Assembly: GCA_009845505.1 (NCBI GenBank)
Contig: VXZL01000390.1
Coordinates: 1-8,399 of the forward strand
DNA: 8,399 bases
Source of the DNA: Candidatus Poribacteria bacterium
Lineage (GTDB): Bacteria > Poribacteria > WGA-4E > WGA-3G
Direction of reading: 5' to 3'
The position numbers were made by a program, and so were the translations under genes. Shown here piece by piece: positions 6,101-8,399 of the stretch; positions within the stretch are counted from its first letter, which is position 1; each line of letters starts with the position of its first letter. The notes under the pieces were generated by a model that saw nothing but the letters and a program-made list of their open reading frames with translations, searched no databases and was not told the DNA's origin.

Positions 6101-6817
6101 CTACTCAAATACCCGATTCTCAAGGAGAACCGCTGCGATTTGTAAATCCACTTGCGTCGTTATTTTTAAATTCTCGTAATTTCCGCGCACTAACTTAACA
6201 GGAAAACCGAGTTGTTCAACGAGCGCAGCGTCATCGGTCGCAGTGAGTTGGCGTTGCTGTGCTATCTGATGTGCTTCTACTAAGAGGGACTTGCGAAAAA
6301 CTTGAGGCGTTTGGACTGCCCAGAGTCGCTCACGCACAGGCGTTTCAAGAACGAAGCCTTCCTGATTCGCCACTTTGATTGTATCTTTCACAGGGACGGC
6401 TGCGACAGCTGCTCCGTATTCGTCTGCCGCTGCAAGACATGCGAAAATCGTCTCATCCGTCACAAATGGACGCACGCCATCGTGAACGATGACAAAATCA
6501 ACACCCGCTGGAAGCGCGTGTATACCGTTTTGGACAGATTCTTGACGCGTCGCGCCACCTGCTACAAGTGGCTGCACCTTCGTAAACGAATACGGCTCTA
6601 ATACCGTGGTGTAACATGCCGTGAAATCCGCTTCATCAACGATTACAAAGATTGCATCCACAGCACTATTTTGCTCAAACCGCTGAATGGTATGCGTTAA
6701 AATCGGCTTTCGCGCCAATTTTAGGTATGGCTTTTTCACCGCATGCTCCATGCGGTGCCCTTTACCAGCTGCGGGAATAAGGGTGCAAACCTGGCTCCTC
6801 ATCAACGTCCATTTCAT
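6101..6817 (-). CDS. ispD: 2-C-methyl-D-erythritol 4-phosphate cytidylyltransferase
   Basis: IspD joins CTP to methylerythritol 4-phosphate, giving CDP-methylerythritol, the third step of the MEP pathway. The 238 residues match the usual length of about 230. Seen in order: the nucleotide-binding loop PAAGKGHRM at 15-23, LKLARKPIL at 32-40, GGATRQESVQNG at 87-98, VHDGVRPF at 111-118, VPVKDTIK at 141-148, LWAVQTPQVF at 165-174, TDDAALVE at 194-201 and NLKITTQVDL at 216-225. The start could be the ATG at 6815-6817 or the one at 6800-6802 (MRSQ); the second lies nearer the conserved loop, but neither has a strong ribosome binding site. Either way the gene overlaps the 3' end of the YacL-like gene, by 56 or 41 bases, suggesting translational coupling. 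ispF, which acts two steps later in the same pathway, follows after an unusually long AT-rich gap of 136 bases. Confidence 0.95.
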   Translation of the reverse strand: MKWTLMRSQVCTLIPAAGKGHRMEHAVKKPYLKLARKPILTHTIQRFEQNSAVDAIFVIVDEADFTACYTTVLEPYSFTKVQPLVAGGATRQESVQNGIHALPAGVDFVIVHDGVRPFVTDETIFACLAAADEYGAAVAAVPVKDTIKVANQEGFVLETPVRERLWAVQTPQVFRKSLLVEAHQIAQQRQLTATDDAALVEQLGFPVKLVRGNYENLKITTQVDLQIAAVLLENRVFE

Positions 6818-7793
6818 CTGCTTTGATACGGGTAAAAATCATCTGCCCCGCGCTCGTCCGTAGCATTTGTGTCACTTCAACGTTGAGCGTTTTACCAATG
6901 TACGGCTTTCCATCCTCAACAATTACCATAGTGCCGTCATCAAGATAGCCAACGCCCTGATTCGGTTCTTTACCCTCTTTAAGGAGAAAGACCTGAATCA
7001 CCTCACCCGCGATAACCACCGGACGTACTGCATTTGACAACTCATTGATATTGAGAACCTTTACACTTTGCAATTCGGCGACTTTGTTCAGATTTAAATC
7101 GTTAGTTATAATCGTCGCGCCTCGCTCCTGAGCGAGATGGATCAACTTAGCATCAACTTCAGTGAGATGTGGCACATCTTCCTCGGTAATCTCAACAACA
7201 ATCGCTGGATTATTTTGAAGTGCTCGGAGGATATCAAAACCTCGCCGTCCTTTATTTCGACGGAGCGAATCCGTTGAATCCGCAATACGTTGCAATTCAT
7301 TTAGAACAAATCTTGGAATAACAAGTGTCCCCTCAATAAATTTCGTTTGACAAATTTCAAGAATCCTGCCATCAATAATAACACTTGTGTCTAAAATTTT
7401 GAAGTTATTTCCGCTCTGAGGTGCGTGTGCCTCTCGAGAGCCGGTAGCCTCATTCGACCTCAATAATCGGGTAAAATCCAAGGTTGTAGAGAAATAGTAA
7501 CCGACCATCATTCCCAGATAACCGAAACCGAGAACAAGGACTATAGTCAGACTCCGGGATGGTTGGGAAAAAAGAGCAACGATGCCTAAAGCAACTAATA
7601 AACCCAGAGATACTCCTATTAGGCTCGCTACAATACCGCGGGTGCTGGACATGTGTAAGCAGAATTCTGCAGCTACCAAGAGAAGTGCTACGACAAGTGC
7701 TGTAAGCACAGCGAACACATCACCACCGTAAACAAGGTAGCAAAGTGCCGCGCTCGCAATTATAAAACAGAAACGGATAGCCCAAATTTTCAT
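6762..7793 (-). CDS. YacL-like membrane protein with PIN and TRAM domains
   Basis: The protein has 343 residues and the layout of the Bacillus YacL family. Four hydrophobic membrane segments lie at about 3-22, 28-46, 53-75 and 81-101. A PIN (PilT N-terminal) nuclease-like domain follows at about 132-255, with acidic residues in the expected places: LDTSVIIDGRI containing Asp135, LNEL containing Glu166, EVDAKL containing Asp214 and TNDLN containing Asp232. A TRAM-like beta-barrel at about 258-325 follows (AGEVIQVFLLKEG, GVGYLDDGTMVIVEDG), probably binding nucleic acid. Family members are proposed membrane-tethered RNA-acting proteins; the substrate is not established. The ATG at 7791-7793 is the only conventional start before an upstream in-frame TGA, but no clear ribosome binding site precedes it. 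The gene overlaps ispD, and this pairing is conserved in many bacteria, as in Bacillus. A candidate promoter lies 115-143 bases upstream, next to a mobile-element remnant. Confidence 0.9.
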   Translation of the reverse strand: MKIWAIRFCFIIASAALCYLVYGGDVFAVLTALVVALLLVAAEFCLHMSSTRGIVASLIGVSLGLLVALGIVALFSQPSRSLTIVLVLGFGYLGMMVGYYFSTTLDFTRLLRSNEATGSREAHAPQSGNNFKILDTSVIIDGRILEICQTKFIEGTLVIPRFVLNELQRIADSTDSLRRNKGRRGFDILRALQNNPAIVVEITEEDVPHLTEVDAKLIHLAQERGATIITNDLNLNKVAELQSVKVLNINELSNAVRPVVIAGEVIQVFLLKEGKEPNQGVGYLDDGTMVIVEDGKPYIGKTLNVEVTQMLRTSAGQMIFTRIKADEMDVDEEPGLHPYSRSW

Positions 7794-7907
7794 TTGATGT
7801 ATTGTGCGTGCTTGGATAAAGGTAAAAAGTAATTCGATTTCTTGCGGATGCGATTTTCAGACACACCACAAGACCTCTTCAGCTCACGCATCTGCTCCTA
7901 TATCTAT

Positions 7908-7936
7908 AGTATAGGCACACTCTATAAGTATGCTAA
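7908..7936 (-). promoter_or_regulatory. candidate promoter of the yacL-ispD block
   Basis: On the minus strand TTAGCA (complement of 7931-7936, four of six consensus bases) and TATACT (complement of 7908-7913, five of six) are separated by exactly 17 bases. This is the best match upstream of the YacL-like gene and would give a leader of roughly 110 bases. The -35 hexamer starts at the first base beyond the TCAA end of the adjoining omega-RNA-like element, so the insertion may have supplied or replaced upstream promoter sequence. Confidence 0.45.
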
Positions 7937-8097
7937 TTGACACTCCCACACGTAAACGAGTGGGATTCTTCCTTCGTCGCAGGATGCCCGCTTGCCATAC
8001 CCACTAAAGTGTCTGACGTCCTTTCGGGTCTTACTTCTGCTCCAGAAGCGTTTAGACTCTCGGTCTGCCCGACCGCGAGATTTTAAGGAACGCCACA
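7937..8097 (-). ncRNA. omega-RNA-like right end of an IS200/IS605-type element, no tnpB
   Basis: Read on the minus strand, this G+C-richer block ends with GAATCCCACTCG, a TTTA loop, then CGTGTGGGAGTGTCAA. That is the pattern I know from right ends of IS200/IS605/IS1341-type elements, where the 3' end of tnpB merges into the guide-carrying omega-RNA. Three hairpins are visible: arms 7945-7952 and 7957-7964 (eight pairs, one mismatch, loop of four), arms 8034-8039 and 8043-8048 (six perfect pairs), and arms 8057-8065 and 8071-8079 (nine pairs, one mismatch). The 5' limit is uncertain. In intact elements tnpB coding sequence would lie directly upstream at higher coordinates; here that region is AT-rich and stop-dense on this strand, with no CxxC zinc motif. 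The element is therefore a solo remnant or a small non-autonomous derivative. The DNA just beyond TCAA (from 7936 leftwards) would be the guide. Identification rests on remembered family pattern, not a search. Confidence 0.65.
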
Positions 8098-8157
8098 AAA
8101 ACTATCAAGGCATTGTACAATCTTAAAGCATCTAAGAATTTACTATAATCACTTAAG

Positions 8158-8181
8158 TTACCGCTAACACAAAAGCGGTAA
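8158..8181. repeat. perfect 7-base inverted repeat (hairpin)
   Basis: TTACCGC at 8158-8164 and GCGGTAA at 8175-8181 form a perfect seven-pair stem with a ten-base A-rich loop. There is no adjacent T-run, so it is a weak terminator candidate. Subterminal hairpins are typical of IS200/IS605 left ends, and this one lies about 220 bases from the putative right end, so it may be the left-end hairpin of a miniature element. That is inference. Confidence 0.4.
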
Positions 8182-8238
8182 TTAAATCTCAAAAACTGTA
8201 TAAAGGCAATTTGTATCTGTAATTACAACAAACATTAA

Positions 8239-8269
8239 TTGTGTCCTCATATAGTTACTCTGGTATAAT
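8239..8269 (+). promoter_or_regulatory. possible rightward extended -10 promoter
   Basis: The plus strand reads TGGTATAAT at 8261-8269, a perfect -10 hexamer with an extended TGn, and TTGTGT at 8239-8244 with a 19-base spacer. No gene follows inside the window, so any target would lie beyond the right edge. The DNA is AT-rich and a chance match is quite possible. Confidence 0.25.
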
Positions 8270-8399
8270 TATGTAACAATTTGCATTATAAATCAAATGA
8301 AAGTTGTAAAACCGTCAATTTACTTACAGAAATCTATGATTCATACAAGTTTTTACGTTATACCAATTGGTCACGAATAAGTATCACAACAAAGCACTC

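Larger units (their letters stand above)
8098..8399. other. AT-rich noncoding stretch at the right window edge
   Basis: I found no coding region on either strand here; stops are dense in all frames and no protein motif is visible. It holds the hairpin at 8158-8181, a possible rightward promoter near 8239-8269 and a ten-base palindrome ACCAATTGGT at 8362-8371. Part of it may be the internal or left-end portion of the IS605-type derivative whose right end is at 7937, but no boundary can be defined. Confidence 0.5.

Noticed and set aside
8285..8290. TATAAT on the minus strand as an omega-RNA promoter
   Set aside because: The only -35-like hexamer upstream (TTGACG) is 22 bases away, too far for a standard promoter.
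1..8399. CRISPR array, tRNA or rRNA genes
   Set aside because: No regularly spaced direct repeats, cloverleaf-like segments or rRNA-like blocks were seen when reading both strands.

Overview
The window reads as a bacterial chromosome segment in which every convincing gene lies on the minus strand, so transcription runs from the right edge to the left. Two tandem lipobox proteins point to a lipoprotein-bearing cell envelope. The phylum cannot be fixed from the sequence alone. An uncultured lineage such as Candidatus Poribacteria is only a guess, based on the mix of discoidin-like lipoproteins and housekeeping genes. The housekeeping genes are of medium G+C (a 60-base sample in dprA is about 55%). 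The left-hand DUF262 gene and the right-hand noncoding region are clearly AT-richer (samples in the DUF262 gene are about 32-33%).

From right to left: (1) 7794-8399 holds no gene. It contains a compact multi-hairpin sequence (about 7937-8097) that looks like the right end and omega-RNA of an IS200/IS605-type (TnpB-associated) element without any tnpB, an AT-rich tail with a further hairpin, and a plausible promoter (7908-7936) that abuts the element end exactly. (2) 4026-7793 is a housekeeping block: a YacL-like membrane PIN-TRAM protein, ispD and ispF of the MEP isoprenoid pathway, and cysS. The order yacL-ispD-ispF-(...)-cysS resembles the conserved Bacillus-type cluster. ispF is intact in sequence but has no normal start codon: the codon where Met1 belongs reads ATC, and the 136 bases upstream are very AT-rich. 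(3) 2536-3874 carries two tandem, probably paralogous, discoidin-like lipoproteins separated by a 22-base imperfect palindrome. (4) 1245-2459 is dprA, the RecA loader for incoming single-stranded DNA. (5) 1-1165 is a DUF262 (GmrS-like, ParB/Srx-type) gene that runs off the left edge and is interrupted by one in-frame TAA at 818-820.

Functionally, IspD and IspF supply two steps of isoprenoid precursor synthesis, CysS charges tRNA-Cys, and YacL is a conserved companion of this cluster. The lipoproteins are probably envelope-anchored binding modules. dprA (uptake and recombination of foreign DNA) and the DUF262 gene (a family often tied to modification-dependent restriction) form a DNA-handling end of the window, but no functional link between them is shown. 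The most unusual items are the lone omega-RNA-like element next to a housekeeping promoter, the non-AUG ispF start, and the single-codon disruption of the DUF262 gene.
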